This document shows, piece after piece, positions 26,881 through 36,031 of a DNA stretch of 64,000 nt. Within the stretch, counting starts at the first letter, position 1; every line of letters begins with the position of its first letter. This DNA comes from Novosphingobium sp. SG751A. Lineage in GTDB: Bacteria > Pseudomonadota > Alphaproteobacteria > Sphingomonadales > Sphingomonadaceae. The position numbers and the translations under genes are program-made. Under the pieces are notes generated by a model. It did no database searches. It was given only the letters and a program-made list of their open reading frames with translations, and was not told the DNA's origin. The stretch is taken from positions 1 to 64,000 of the forward strand of contig NZ_JABGCB010000011.1 in assembly GCF_013149295.1 (NCBI RefSeq). Direction: 5' to 3'.

Positions 26881-27267
26881 ATGCTTCTGCCCCATGGCAC
26901 CGTGATCGCTGTGATCGACGCCCGCAATTTCCGCCTGCTGCGCAACATTGGCGATGAGGCCAACCCGGAACTGGCCGAGGCCGATGCGCCGCGTCTGGAC
27001 ACGCATAACCATTCGGGCGGCAGCCATCACAGATCGACCGTCACCATGGCCCATGACGCCCATGCCACCGCCGCCGTCGAATGGCTGGCGCAGGAGGTGC
27101 AGGGCCACCGGATCGAACACCTCGTAGTGATCGCCGCCCCGCGCAGCCTTGGCGAATTGCGCAAGGCCTATACCAAGGGTCTCGAACAGGCACTGCGAGG
27201 CGAACTGGCCAAGGATCTGGGCGAGGCAAAGGGGCCGGAAATCCTCGCGCAGCTGCGCGGGCGCTGA
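26881..27267 (+). CDS. Host-attachment-like small protein (PF10116 type)
   Basis: 128 residues from ATG 26881, 6 bases after GGAG; ATG 26869 (MET prefix) is also possible. It shows LLPHGTVIAVIDARNFRLLR, a His-rich middle segment, and VIAAPRSLGELRKAYTKGL near the end, as in proteins called 'required for attachment to host cells' in rhizobia. The fold resembles release-factor eRF1-like domains (baeRF), so a ribosome- or RNA-related role is possible. It stands between divergent recG and sdhE. Confidence 0.75.
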   Translation: MLLPHGTVIAVIDARNFRLLRNIGDEANPELAEADAPRLDTHNHSGGSHHRSTVTMAHDAHATAAVEWLAQEVQGHRIEHLVVIAAPRSLGELRKAYTKGLEQALRGELAKDLGEAKGPEILAQLRGR

Positions 27268-27327
27268 CGGGTTTGCGGGCCGCATCAGACATTGATCTGC
27301 GGCCCGCCCTGCCCTAACCGAGGCGCT

Positions 27328-27612
27328 ATGACCGACTCCATTGACCAAGCCCATCAGGACCGCCTGAAACGCCTGCACTATCGCGCATGGCACCGCGGCA
27401 CGCGTGAGGCCGATTATATGATCGGCGGCTTCTTCGACACCTTCCACGCGGATTGGAGCGAGGAAGAACTCGTCTGGTTCGAAAAGCTGATCTACGAGGA
27501 AGACGTGGACATTCTGGGCTGGGCGCTCGGCTCGCTCTCCACCCCGCCCGAATATGAAGGGGCGATGATGGTGGCGCTGAAGAAGCTGGATTACGTCGAT
27601 ATTCCGCGTTGA
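27328..27612 (+). CDS. sdhE: Succinate dehydrogenase flavinylation factor SdhE
   Basis: 94 residues. The family motif RGxxE is seen in HRGTREADYMIGGFF. The protein is a small five-helix bundle that helps FAD attach to the succinate dehydrogenase flavoprotein. GAGG lies 4 bases before ATG 27328. It precedes mfd, a pairing seen widely in alphaproteobacteria; here a palindromic repeat separates the two. Confidence 0.92.
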   Translation: MTDSIDQAHQDRLKRLHYRAWHRGTREADYMIGGFFDTFHADWSEEELVWFEKLIYEEDVDILGWALGSLSTPPEYEGAMMVALKKLDYVDIPR

Positions 27613-27625
27613 GCCGGGGTTTTAA

Positions 27626-27735
27626 GGGATGAACGCGAGGGACTTCTCCCTCGCGTTCAGGGCGCCTCGGATGCCGGAGCAGGCACAGCGCATACAGTAA
27701 TGGGAGCGCGAGGGTTATGCCCCTCGCATCATCCC
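27626..27735. repeat. Diverged member of the REPIN-like family, copy E
   Basis: Left hairpin GAACGCGAGGGA-CTTC-TCCCTCGCGTTC (27631-27658). Right part ACAGTAATGGGA, then GCGAGGG-TTATGC-CCCTCGC (27708-27727). The ACAGTAA(C/T)GGGA link before the right hairpin matches copies A and B, but the stem arms are GCGAGGG/CCCTCGC instead of CAAAGGG/CCCTTTG. Shorter core (about 35 bp). It lies between sdhE and mfd. Confidence 0.6.
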
Positions 27736-27878
27736 TTCTCTTTGGGGCGGCCCCCATCCCTTCCCTTTCATCCCTCTTCAATCTCCCCTAAAGCGCAGGC
27801 AACCCACGCCCCCGCCCACCGAATCGGTGCGGCGGGCGATTGCTGTTGCCCATGGGGCTGTTTGGACACGGATTGAAC

Positions 27879-30800
27879 ATGGCTGATATCTCCCGCATTC
27901 TCAGCGCAAAGACGCCCCTGACGCTGGCGGGCCTGTCGCGCGGCAGCCAGCCTCTGGTGCTGGCCGATCTGGCGCGGGCCGCCTCGCACAAGGGGGGCCG
28001 CGCGGTGTTTGTGGCCGCCGACGAGGCCGCGATGCGCTCCATCGCCGATGTCGCCCCGGTCTTTGCGCCGGAATTGGAGGTGATCGAGTTTCCGGCGTGG
28101 GACTGCCTGCCCTATGACCGGGCCAGCCCCGCGCTCTCGGTATCCTCGCGCCGCCTGGCCGCGCTCCACCGGTTGCAACAGCCTGCCAAAACCCCGCAAT
28201 TGCTGGTCACGACGGTTGCGGCGATACTGCAAAGGGTTCTGACGCCCTTCCGTATCCGCGAATCGGTGCGCCTGCTTAAATCCGGGGCCGAGGTGGGGCG
28301 CGAGACGCTGACCTCGCTGCTGTCACGCGCGGGCTATGCGCGCACCGATACGGTGGCGGATGCGGGCGAATATGCGGTGCGCGGCTCGATCTTCGACATT
28401 TTCCCCTCGGGGCTGGATCACGGGTTGCGCCTCGACTTCTTCGGCGACGAAATCGAAACGCTGCGCCTGTTCGATCCCAATACCCAGCGCACCGTAGGCA
28501 CGGTGGATCAACATCTGCTGCTGCCCGCCAGCGAAGCGATGCTGGAGGACGCGACCGTCAAGCGTTTCCGCACCCGCTATCGCGAGATGTTCGGGGCGAC
28601 AGCCACCTCCGATCCGCTCTATCAGGCGATCACCGATGCGCGGCGTCTGGCGGGGATGGAACATTGGCTGCCGTTGCTCGAAGAACGGCTGGTCACGATC
28701 TTCGACCATCTGGCGGGCGAGGATCTGCTGGTGGTTGATGCCTCAGCCAGCCATTCGGCCGAAGAGCGCCTGACCGACATTGCCGACTATTATGCGGCCC
28801 GCAAGGATACCGCCGCCAAGGCTCCGGGCGCCTATCGCCCGCTAGAACCTGCCTCGCTCTATCTGACGCAGGACGAACTGTCCGGGCTTTTGGACGGGTG
28901 GCCCGCCCACCGCGCCGAGCCTTTCCCCCAGCCCGATGGCGCGGCCACGGTCGATTTCGCCTTTGGCAATGCCCGCGACTTCGCCCCCGAGCGCGCACGC
29001 GGCGACAATGCCTATGAAGCCGCCGCCAAGCACCTCTTGACCGCCGCCCGCTCCGGCCGCCGCGCCATCCTTGCCGCCTATTCCACCGGCAGCCGAGCGC
29101 GCATCACCTCCATCCTGGCCGAGGCGCAGGCCCCCGGCCCGACCATGGCCGACAATTGGCAGGAGGCGCTGGGCATTGCCGGAACCGGACGCGTGGCGGC
29201 TATCGTGCTCCCGCTCGACACTGGCTTTGCCAATGCCGACATCGAACTGGTCACCGAGCAGGATTTGCTGGGCGACCGGTTGGTGCGCCGCAAAAAGAAG
29301 AAGAAATCCGCCGACGCCTTCCTGGCCGAACTGGCAGCATTAACGCCGGGCGATCTGGTCGTGCATATGGAGCATGGCATAGGGCGCTATGAAGGCTTGC
29401 AGTCGATCCCGGTCGGCGGGTCGGCGCATGACTGCGTGATGCTCACCTATGCCGGGGGCGACAAGCTCTATGTGCCGGTGGAAAATCTCGATGTGCTTTC
29501 GCGCTTTGGGTCTGAATCCGAAGGCGTTGCGCTGGACAAGCTGGGCGGCGAAGGATGGCAGAAGCGGCGGGCTAAGCTGCGCGAGCGGATCCGCGAGATC
29601 GCGCATGAATTGCTGAAAACCGCCGCATTGCGCGCGCTGCGCACCGCCCCCGCGCTGCTGTCCGATCCGGCCAGCTATGATCCTTTCTGCGACCGTTTCC
29701 CTTGGCAGGAAACGGAAGATCAGGAAGCGGCCATCAGCGATGTCATCGAGGATCTGGCCAGCGGCCGCCCGATGGACCGGCTGGTCTGCGGCGACGTTGG
29801 CTTTGGCAAGACCGAGGTGGCGCTGCGCGCGGCATTCGTGGCCGCCATGGCGGGGCAGCAGGTGGCCGTGGTCGCGCCCACCACCTTGCTGGCGCGCCAG
29901 CATCACAAGGGCTTTACCGAGCGTTTCGCCGGTTTCCCGCTGCAGGTGGGCCGCCTCTCGCGCCTTGTGCCCGACAAGGAGGCCAGCCTGACCCGCGCGG
30001 GGCTGGAGGATGGCACGGTCGATATCGTGGTGGGCACCCATGCCTTGCTGGCCAAGAATGTGAAGTTCAAGAATTTGGGTCTTGTTATCGTTGACGAGGA
30101 ACAGCGCTTTGGCGTCAACCACAAGGAACGCCTTAAGCAATTGCGCGCCGATGTGCATATGCTGACACTGACCGCGACGCCGATCCCGCGCACCTTGCAA
30201 ATGGCCATGTCGGGCCTGCGCGAGCTTTCCACCATCCAGACCCCGCCGGTCGACCGCCTCGCCGTGCGGACCTATGTGATGGAATGGGACGAGGTGGTGA
30301 TGCGCGAGGCTTTGCTGCGCGAACATCACCGCGGCGGGCAGAGCTTTATCGTCGTGCCGCGCATTTCCGATATGGCCGAGGTCGAGGACTGGCTCCACGC
30401 CGCCATGCCCGAGGTCAAATATATCGCCGCCCATGGCCAGATGAGCCCCAGCGAAGTCGAAGAACGCATGAGCGCGTTCTACGAGCGGCGCTATGACGTT
30501 CTTGTCTCGACGACGATCATCGAAAGCGGGATCGACATCCCCTCGGCCAACACGATCATCATCCACCGCGCGGATCGCTTCGGTCTGGCGCAGCTCTATC
30601 AGTTGCGTGGGCGCGTGGGGCGCTCGAAACTGCGGGCCTATGCGTACCTCACCACGCCTGCAGGGCGGGCGCTGAACGAAACAGCAGAGAAGCGGCTGAA
30701 AGTGCTGGGCGATCTCGACTCGTTGGGCGCGGGCTTCCAATTGGCCAGCCACGATCTCGACATTCGCGGGGCGGGCAATCTGCTGGGCGACGAGCAATCA

Positions 30801-31373
30801 GGCCATATCCGCGAGGTGGGCTTCGAACTCTATCAGTCGATGCTGGAGGACGCGATTCTGGCCGCCAAGGCGGGCGAATACGGGCTGGAGCGCGAAAGCA
30901 CCAAGGGCCTCTCGCCCCAGATCACGGTGGACGCGCCGATCATGATTCCGGAGGATTACGTCCCCGATCTGGCCGTGCGCATGGCGCTCTATCGCCGGTT
31001 GAACGATGCCGAGGACACGCGCGAGGTCGAGGCGCTCTCGGCCGAAATGATCGACCGCTTCGGGCCGCTCCCCAGCGCCACCGAAAACCTCATCCAGCTT
31101 ATCCAAATCAAGCGCCAGGCCATCGAGGCCCATATCGCCAAGATCGACGTCGGCCCGCGCGGCACCCTCGTCGCGTTCCACAATGACAATTTCCCCGATC
31201 CGGCAGGCCTGTTCGCCTATGTCGAGCGCGTCGGCGGGGTGATCAAGCTGCGGCCCGATTCCAAGCTGGTGGTCCAGCGTGCATGGGGCGATCCCAAGGC
31301 GCGTTTGAACGGGCTGTTCCAGTTGACCAAGGGGTTGAGCGCGGTGGCGCGCAAGGGGAAGAAGAAGGCGTAA
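27879..31373 (+). CDS. mfd: Transcription-repair coupling factor Mfd
   Basis: 1164 residues from ATG 27879 (MADISRILSAK). Domains in order: UvrB-like N-terminal part (EFPAWDCLPYDRASPALSVS), RNA-polymerase-interacting domain near residue 490 (LVVHMEHGIGRYEGL), then the RecG-like translocase with Walker A GDVGFGKTEVAL near residue 635, DEEQ box VIVDEEQRFGVNHKE near 737 and QLYQLRGRVGRS, then the C-terminal TRCF domain. It removes RNA polymerase stalled at lesions and recruits UvrA. A REPIN half element begins 5 bp after its stop. Confidence 0.97.
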   Translation: MADISRILSAKTPLTLAGLSRGSQPLVLADLARAASHKGGRAVFVAADEAAMRSIADVAPVFAPELEVIEFPAWDCLPYDRASPALSVSSRRLAALHRLQQPAKTPQLLVTTVAAILQRVLTPFRIRESVRLLKSGAEVGRETLTSLLSRAGYARTDTVADAGEYAVRGSIFDIFPSGLDHGLRLDFFGDEIETLRLFDPNTQRTVGTVDQHLLLPASEAMLEDATVKRFRTRYREMFGATATSDPLYQAITDARRLAGMEHWLPLLEERLVTIFDHLAGEDLLVVDASASHSAEERLTDIADYYAARKDTAAKAPGAYRPLEPASLYLTQDELSGLLDGWPAHRAEPFPQPDGAATVDFAFGNARDFAPERARGDNAYEAAAKHLLTAARSGRRAILAAYSTGSRARITSILAEAQAPGPTMADNWQEALGIAGTGRVAAIVLPLDTGFANADIELVTEQDLLGDRLVRRKKKKKSADAFLAELAALTPGDLVVHMEHGIGRYEGLQSIPVGGSAHDCVMLTYAGGDKLYVPVENLDVLSRFGSESEGVALDKLGGEGWQKRRAKLRERIREIAHELLKTAALRALRTAPALLSDPASYDPFCDRFPWQETEDQEAAISDVIEDLASGRPMDRLVCGDVGFGKTEVALRAAFVAAMAGQQVAVVAPTTLLARQHHKGFTERFAGFPLQVGRLSRLVPDKEASLTRAGLEDGTVDIVVGTHALLAKNVKFKNLGLVIVDEEQRFGVNHKERLKQLRADVHMLTLTATPIPRTLQMAMSGLRELSTIQTPPVDRLAVRTYVMEWDEVVMREALLREHHRGGQSFIVVPRISDMAEVEDWLHAAMPEVKYIAAHGQMSPSEVEERMSAFYERRYDVLVSTTIIESGIDIPSANTIIIHRADRFGLAQLYQLRGRVGRSKLRAYAYLTTPAGRALNETAEKRLKVLGDLDSLGAGFQLASHDLDIRGAGNLLGDEQSGHIREVGFELYQSMLEDAILAAKAGEYGLERESTKGLSPQITVDAPIMIPEDYVPDLAVRMALYRRLNDAEDTREVEALSAEMIDRFGPLPSATENLIQLIQIKRQAIEAHIAKIDVGPRGTLVAFHNDNFPDPAGLFAYVERVGGVIKLRPDSKLVVQRAWGDPKARLNGLFQLTKGLSAVARKGKKKA

Positions 31374-31378
31374 GGGGG

Positions 31379-31424
31379 GCCTCCGGCGGGTTAAGGGCCC
31401 CGGGCCCTTAACAATCCCGTTTTT
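31379..31424. repeat. REPIN-family half element, copy D
   Basis: GCCTCCGGCGGG, then the 21-bp palindrome TTAAGGGCCC-C-GGGCCCTTAA, then CAATCCCGTTTTT: the complete left end of the composite element with TTAAGGG arms. No matching right end follows within 200 bp. It lies just after mfd and its T-run could stop transcription. Confidence 0.75.
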
Positions 31425-31519
31425 GGGTGTGATGTATTAAGCGTTCTGCGTTGCGCATAGACGCAAAGTGATGCCTATTGAGGGCCGCTTCGCGGCGGGA
31501 AGTATGCAGTTGGCTGGTA

Positions 31520-31936
31520 CTATTTTCGCCAAAGACAGACTTTGACGTCCTCGCCCACAAAACAGGCCCCTTGGCGACGGAATTCCCAGATGCGCCCTCC
31601 GTGGACCGATGAGATGTCATCGTTGCCATATCCCGACCAGCCTTTGTCCTCTCGCCAGACGTCAGCCCAGAAGTCCTTTGACACCATGTTGGCCATCGTT
31701 TCGGCCTTGGGATAGTCGACACCATCGAAGATCTGCCTGGGGCCTTCGATATGGAAAGATTCGTCATCATAGAACTTGTAAAAGCATTTTCCCGCAATCC
31801 GCCTCTGGCCATCGGCAATGTAAAGGCATTGGCCTTGGTGATACCCCGCCGGCAGCCGCCTATGCCCTGCCGCTTCGGAAGGAGCAAAAGTTGCCGCCAG
31901 CAGCGGGAAGATAGTCAAGCACAAAGAAAATCGCAT
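31520..31936 (-). CDS. Small exported protein of unknown function
   Basis: 138 residues from ATG 31936. The signal peptide MRFSLCLTIFPLLAATFAPS is cut near SEA. The mature part has four cysteines (in QCLYIAD, KCFYKFYDD, ACFVGED and VCLW), an even number that would suit two periplasmic disulfides. No known domain is recognised. It is followed on the same strand side by the cache-domain gene upstream at 32435, and is separated from mfd by a REPIN half element. Confidence 0.65.
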   Translation of the reverse strand: MRFSLCLTIFPLLAATFAPSEAAGHRRLPAGYHQGQCLYIADGQRRIAGKCFYKFYDDESFHIEGPRQIFDGVDYPKAETMANMVSKDFWADVWREDKGWSGYGNDDISSVHGGRIWEFRRQGACFVGEDVKVCLWRK

Positions 31937-31973
31937 GGGGCCACAATCGCGCAATCAAGCCCCCTTCGCAACA

Positions 31974-32435
31974 TCACCCCTTATAATACCCCACCCCCAC
32001 GATATGATCCCCCACGCGGCGCACCAGCGAGACCTTGTGCTCGACGCGGTTGTCGGCGCGGTTGAGCCAGACGTAATCGACGCGGCCCTCGGGCTGATCC
32101 TTAACCGAAGCGATGATGGCCTGAACCAGCAGCTTGCCTTCGGCATCGGTCATGTCGATGGCGCTGGTGCCCACCAGGGCGGGGTTGGCGCCGGTGGCTT
32201 CATAGACGCCCTTGGCGTTGAAGACGAAGACGTAGAGGTCTTTTTGGGCAAAGCCTGCCTTGGGGTCGTTGAATTCGGCAAAGGCCTTAGTGGGGCCTTC
32301 CTTGCCCAATTCCGCCACGGCGCGGTCCAGCAGGCCCTGTGCTTCGGTCGAACTGGCATGGGGCGCGGCGATGGCGGCGGGAATGGCCAGCGCGAACAGC
32401 GCGGGGGCAAGCAGCAAACGAGAGAGCTTATTCAT
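31974..32435 (-). CDS. Exported single-cache-domain protein
   Basis: 153 residues from ATG 32435. The signal peptide ends AAIA. The rest is one cache domain of the kind usually found as the extracytoplasmic sensor of chemoreceptors and kinases: LLDRAVAELGKEGPTKAFAE, then KDLYVFVFNAKGVYEATGAN and RVDYVWLNRADNRVEHKVSL. No membrane-spanning or signalling part is attached, so it would be a free periplasmic ligand-binding protein, perhaps a partner of another sensor. No such partner lies beside it. Confidence 0.8.
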   Translation of the reverse strand: MNKLSRLLLAPALFALAIPAAIAAPHASSTEAQGLLDRAVAELGKEGPTKAFAEFNDPKAGFAQKDLYVFVFNAKGVYEATGANPALVGTSAIDMTDAEGKLLVQAIIASVKDQPEGRVDYVWLNRADNRVEHKVSLVRRVGDHIVGVGYYKG

Positions 32436-32596
32436 CACCCTGATCTCCATCATCGAATGGCCGGCAATCCTTGAGCGGCCCTGATGACAGCCTATGTCGC
32501 ACCAAGGGCCGCGCCGGTCGTGGAGCCAGATCAAGCCGATGGGGCAGTTTGTCTTTGGCCGAAGGGATAAGGCCGCGCGCGATCAGGGTATGAGGA

Positions 32597-33961
32597 TCAG
32601 CCGCGCACCATGGCCAGAAATGCGGCCTCGGGCATCGGCTGGGCGCGGACAAAGCCTTGATAACAGGCGCAGCCCTCACGCGCCACGGTCAGGCGCTGCG
32701 CCTCGGTCTCGATGCCCTCGGCCACCACGTCAAGGTCGAGCGCCTTGGCCATGGCCACAATCGCGCGCAAAACCGCCAGATCACGCGGATCGTCGGTAAT
32801 GCCATCGACCATCGAGCGGTCGAGTTTGAGATAATGCAGCGGCAGCGTTTTCAAGTAATGGAAATTGCAGAAGCCCGCCCCGAAATCATCGAGCGCGATC
32901 CGGATCCCCAGCCGCGCCAGATCCGAGAGCGACCTTTCGGCCAGCGTCATGTCCGCCACCAACACCTGTTCGGTCACCTCCAGCGTCAGCCGGTCGGTGG
33001 GAAAGCCGCTCTTGCCCAGCGCCTTGCCCAAATCGAAGGTGAAGCTGACCGCGGCCAGATCGGCCGCCGTGACATTGAGCGAGAGCCGCAGATGCCCCGG
33101 CCATGCCGATGCGGCATTAAGCGCGGTTTCGGCAATATGGCGCGAGAGGGGCGCAAGGTGATCGGCCCGGTCGGCAATGGCAAACAGCGCCGCCGCCCCG
33201 ATCCGCCCCAGCTTGGGATGGTTCCACCGCGCCAGCGCCTCGGCGCCCGAGAGATGCTCGTTGCCCTCTTCGTCCAGCGCGAATTGGGGTTGATAGTGAA
33301 CCTCGATCTCGCCCTTGTCGATCGCGTGGAGGAGGTCGGCCTCAAGCTGGGCGGCCGTCCGCCCGGCCCGGTTCGTCTCGCCATCGACCCAGACCACGCG
33401 GCGCGCCACATCGCGCTGGGCAACGGCCAGCGTCTGGGCCAGCCGGTCCATTGCGCTTTCCGCGCTTTCGCCCACCAGCACGCGCAGCAAGGCGATGCGC
33501 GGCGACAGGCGCAAAGTGCCCACCCGGCGCTGGATCGGCTGGGCGATACGGTCGGCCAGTTGGTCGGCAAAGGCGTGCCATCGCTCGCGGCTGCATGCCT
33601 CGTCCACAATCAGCAGGAACGTTCCGCCCGGCCCGCGCGCGGCAAACCATGGGCCGTTCAAGCTTTCCGTCGCCAGCCTGGCGATGCGCGTGGCCACCTC
33701 GATCAGCGCGGCGTCCCCGGTCGTCTCGCCATAGGCCAGATTGATCGTTTCGAACCGGCGGATGCCCATCAGCATCGCATGCACGCGCGGAATGCCCCCG
33801 CCCGTTTCCGCCGCCGATTTGCCCTGTTCGACCCATTCGGCCAATCGCTCACGCGAGGCATCCAGCGTCAACAGGCCGGTCAGCGGATCGCGCCCTGCAT
33901 CGTCATGATCCTGCATCACCGCAGGTATAATCCCGGCGGGCAAATTGTGGCGAAAGGGCAT
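32597..33961 (-). CDS. Cyclic-di-GMP phosphodiesterase with degenerate GGDEF and intact EAL domain
   Basis: 454 residues from ATG 33961 (a GTG at 33973 is an alternative). The GGDEF domain is degenerate: the signature place reads RGPGGTFLL, so no cyclase activity is expected. The EAL domain looks complete: AEALARWNHP, Asn in LSLNVTAADL, Glu in LEVTEQVL, the metal-binding DDFGAGFCNFHYL, Lys in YLKLDRSMV, Glu in AEGIETEAQ and QG in CYQGFV. It should hydrolyse c-di-GMP to pGpG in the cytoplasm; there is no membrane segment. A PilZ effector is encoded 3 kb away. Confidence 0.9.
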   Translation of the reverse strand: MPFRHNLPAGIIPAVMQDHDDAGRDPLTGLLTLDASRERLAEWVEQGKSAAETGGGIPRVHAMLMGIRRFETINLAYGETTGDAALIEVATRIARLATESLNGPWFAARGPGGTFLLIVDEACSRERWHAFADQLADRIAQPIQRRVGTLRLSPRIALLRVLVGESAESAMDRLAQTLAVAQRDVARRVVWVDGETNRAGRTAAQLEADLLHAIDKGEIEVHYQPQFALDEEGNEHLSGAEALARWNHPKLGRIGAAALFAIADRADHLAPLSRHIAETALNAASAWPGHLRLSLNVTAADLAAVSFTFDLGKALGKSGFPTDRLTLEVTEQVLVADMTLAERSLSDLARLGIRIALDDFGAGFCNFHYLKTLPLHYLKLDRSMVDGITDDPRDLAVLRAIVAMAKALDLDVVAEGIETEAQRLTVAREGCACYQGFVRAQPMPEAAFLAMVRG

Positions 33962-34147
33962 CGGTGCTTTCACGCTGTTTGTTCGAACAAGGCTTTAACA
34001 TAGGCCACAAGCTCTTGCCAAAACCTTCTCTTGATTGATCCTTATCACAAAGGCCGCGCTGGCAATTGACAAGAAGCCCGCCTATGAGGCCCACAAGGGC
34101 CAGCCATCAGCCCGGCAGTCTCAATTTGCGGAGCGGAACTTTCGGCA

Positions 34148-34927
34148 ATGACAGAAGAATTGCGCCTGGCGCTGGTGGTATCGGACACGCCCAAGGCAAT
34201 GGCGGCGGCCGAATTGATGGCGGGCGATCACCCCTGGGTGCCGCTCGAAGAAGCCGATGTGGTGGTGGTGCTGGGCGGCGACGGGTTCATGCTGACGGTG
34301 CTGCACCGGATGCTGGACGCCGGGCGCGTGATCCCGGCCTATGGCCTCAATCACGGCACGGTGGGCTTTATGATGAACCGCCCCAAATCGACCAAGCCCA
34401 TCGCCACCCGCGTGGCCAAGGCCAGCAAGCTGGCGGTGGCGCCGCTGGAGATGACCTGCACCACATGGGCGGGCGAGACGCAGCATTTCTATGCGATCAA
34501 CGAAGTCTCGCTGCTGCGCGAAACGCGCCAGACGGCCAAGATCGAGATTTCGGTCAATGGCAAGGTGCGGCTGGCCGAACTGGCCTGTGACGGCATTCTG
34601 GTGGCCACGCCTGCCGGATCGACGGCCTATAACCTGTCGGCCAACGGCCCGATCCTGCCGATGGGCAGCGGCATTCTGGCGCTGACCCCGATCAGCCCGT
34701 TTCGCCCGCGCCGGTGGAAGGGCGCGATCATCAAGGACAATGCCACGGTCGAATTCCGCGTGCTGGAACCCGACAAGCGCCCGGTGGCGGCGGTGGCCGA
34801 CCAGAAGGAAGTGCGCGATATCGCCCATGTCCGCGTGGCCGCGCATCGTGAACATACGCTCACGCTGTTGTTCGACCGCCATTCGAGTCTGGACGAGCGA
34901 ATCTTTGCTGAGCAGTTTCAGGTCTGA
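34148..34927 (+). CDS. nadK: NAD kinase
   Basis: 259 residues. Phosphorylates NAD to NADP. The GGDG motif is at residues 43-46 (VVVLGGDGFMLTVLHR), a NE pair appears in FYAINEVSLL, and the conserved GSTAYNLSANGPILP follows in the C-terminal beta domain. Short alphaproteobacterial form. ATG 34148 is preceded by GGAA at 9 bases. No neighbouring gene on the same strand, so it is probably transcribed alone. Confidence 0.96.
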   Translation: MTEELRLALVVSDTPKAMAAAELMAGDHPWVPLEEADVVVVLGGDGFMLTVLHRMLDAGRVIPAYGLNHGTVGFMMNRPKSTKPIATRVAKASKLAVAPLEMTCTTWAGETQHFYAINEVSLLRETRQTAKIEISVNGKVRLAELACDGILVATPAGSTAYNLSANGPILPMGSGILALTPISPFRPRRWKGAIIKDNATVEFRVLEPDKRPVAAVADQKEVRDIAHVRVAAHREHTLTLLFDRHSSLDERIFAEQFQV

Positions 34928-35052
34928 TCGCGCGAATAAATCCACCGACTTTTCCACATGATAGGCAAAAAAATGCCATTCTGCGTCAATGCGGGCTTGT
35001 CAAAGTCGGACAAGATGTTATTGGCGCGCACCTGCCCGGTTCGCCGGACTGT

Positions 35053-35127
35053 TCCCTGATAGCTCAGCGGTAGAGCTCTCGACTGTTAATCGAGCGGCCG
35101 TAGGTTCGAATCCTACTCAGGGAGCCA
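35053..35127 (+). tRNA. tRNA-Asn (anticodon GUU), copy 1
   Basis: 75 bases with encoded CCA. Acceptor TCCCTGA/TCAGGGA, anticodon stem CTCGA/TCGAG with loop CTGTTAA, T-arm GTAGGTTCGAATCCTAC. Identical to copy 2, 140 bases further on, including a similar 20-bp leader. Confidence 0.96.
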
Positions 35128-35192
35128 TTTCATCACTTTGGGCCAAGGCTCTTTGCGATGGACACATAAACCGCCCGGCATCGCCGGCCTGT

Positions 35193-35267
35193 TCCCTGAT
35201 AGCTCAGCGGTAGAGCTCTCGACTGTTAATCGAGCGGCCGTAGGTTCGAATCCTACTCAGGGAGCCA
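35193..35267 (+). tRNA. tRNA-Asn (anticodon GUU), copy 2
   Basis: Identical to copy 1 over all 75 bases, and again preceded by a GCCCGG-x2-TCGCCGG-x-CTGT leader. This points to a tandem duplication and a shared transcript. Confidence 0.96.
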
Positions 35268-35417
35268 CCCTTTCCAAAATTCAGCGTAAAGCCATGGCGC
35301 GGGCCATTCTGCGCCTGTTGCGCAAAAACAGCCTTAATTTGTATTCACCCCATTTTGCAGCGCCTGTTTAACAAGGTGTGAAGCATAGGATAATTCCAGA
35401 CCCAGTCAGGAAGTCCG

Positions 35418-35918
35418 ATGCCGAGTCAATCCCTCTCCTCGCATGATCTGCGCAATCTGCTGCAATGGCGCCCGGTCTATCTGCTGATGGTGCTTTTCGC
35501 GCTGGCCGGGGGCACGGCGGTATGGCGGATCATGGCTGCGCGCCAGCATTTCGTCGAGGGCAGTGTACAAGTGGAGACCGAGGGCACCAAGGGCGCGATC
35601 ACCGGGGGCGAACTGGTGCTGGATTTGCCCGTAACAGTCTATAACGGCACCGAATCGGCCATCGTCACGGTTAATACCTGGACCGAGGCCTTTGCCTGCC
35701 CCGAGGAGGATTCGCCCCAGCCCGAATGCACCCGTTTGCATTCGAGCGAGCAGTCCATCGACATGCATGTGCAGCCCGGCTCATCGGGCAGCGAAAGCCG
35801 TCAAATCCGCACCGGATTGCCCCGAACCATGGCCGGCGATTATGTGCGCGTCAAACGCCGCCTGACGGGCATCACCAGCGATGTGGAGCAGGCCGAACAG
35901 CGCCAGACCGGGCCGTAA
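35418..35918 (+). CDS. Single-pass membrane protein of unknown function
   Basis: 166 residues, ribosome site AGGAAG before ATG 35418. One membrane helix at residues 18-38 (RPVYLLMVLFALAGGTAVW), then a periplasmic part with beta-strand character (GGELVLDLPVTVYNGTESAI) and a Cys pair in FACPEEDSPQPECTRL. No family recognised. The pattern of a membrane anchor followed by an immunoglobulin-like small domain is common in envelope proteins, but nothing more can be said. Confidence 0.65.
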   Translation: MPSQSLSSHDLRNLLQWRPVYLLMVLFALAGGTAVWRIMAARQHFVEGSVQVETEGTKGAITGGELVLDLPVTVYNGTESAIVTVNTWTEAFACPEEDSPQPECTRLHSSEQSIDMHVQPGSSGSESRQIRTGLPRTMAGDYVRVKRRLTGITSDVEQAEQRQTGP

Positions 35919-36031
35919 GTATCAACGGCACAGGGGTTTGCCCCGGGCGGACTGCTTAATTCAAAATAACCACAATATCAGCGATTGGGCATAGACTGGC
36001 GGCCCGTTCCCTCTTTGCCCAGGGCTCCGCC

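Noticed and set aside
32597..33961. Diguanylate cyclase activity
   Set aside because: The GGDEF signature is replaced by GPGGTF, so only the EAL activity is called.
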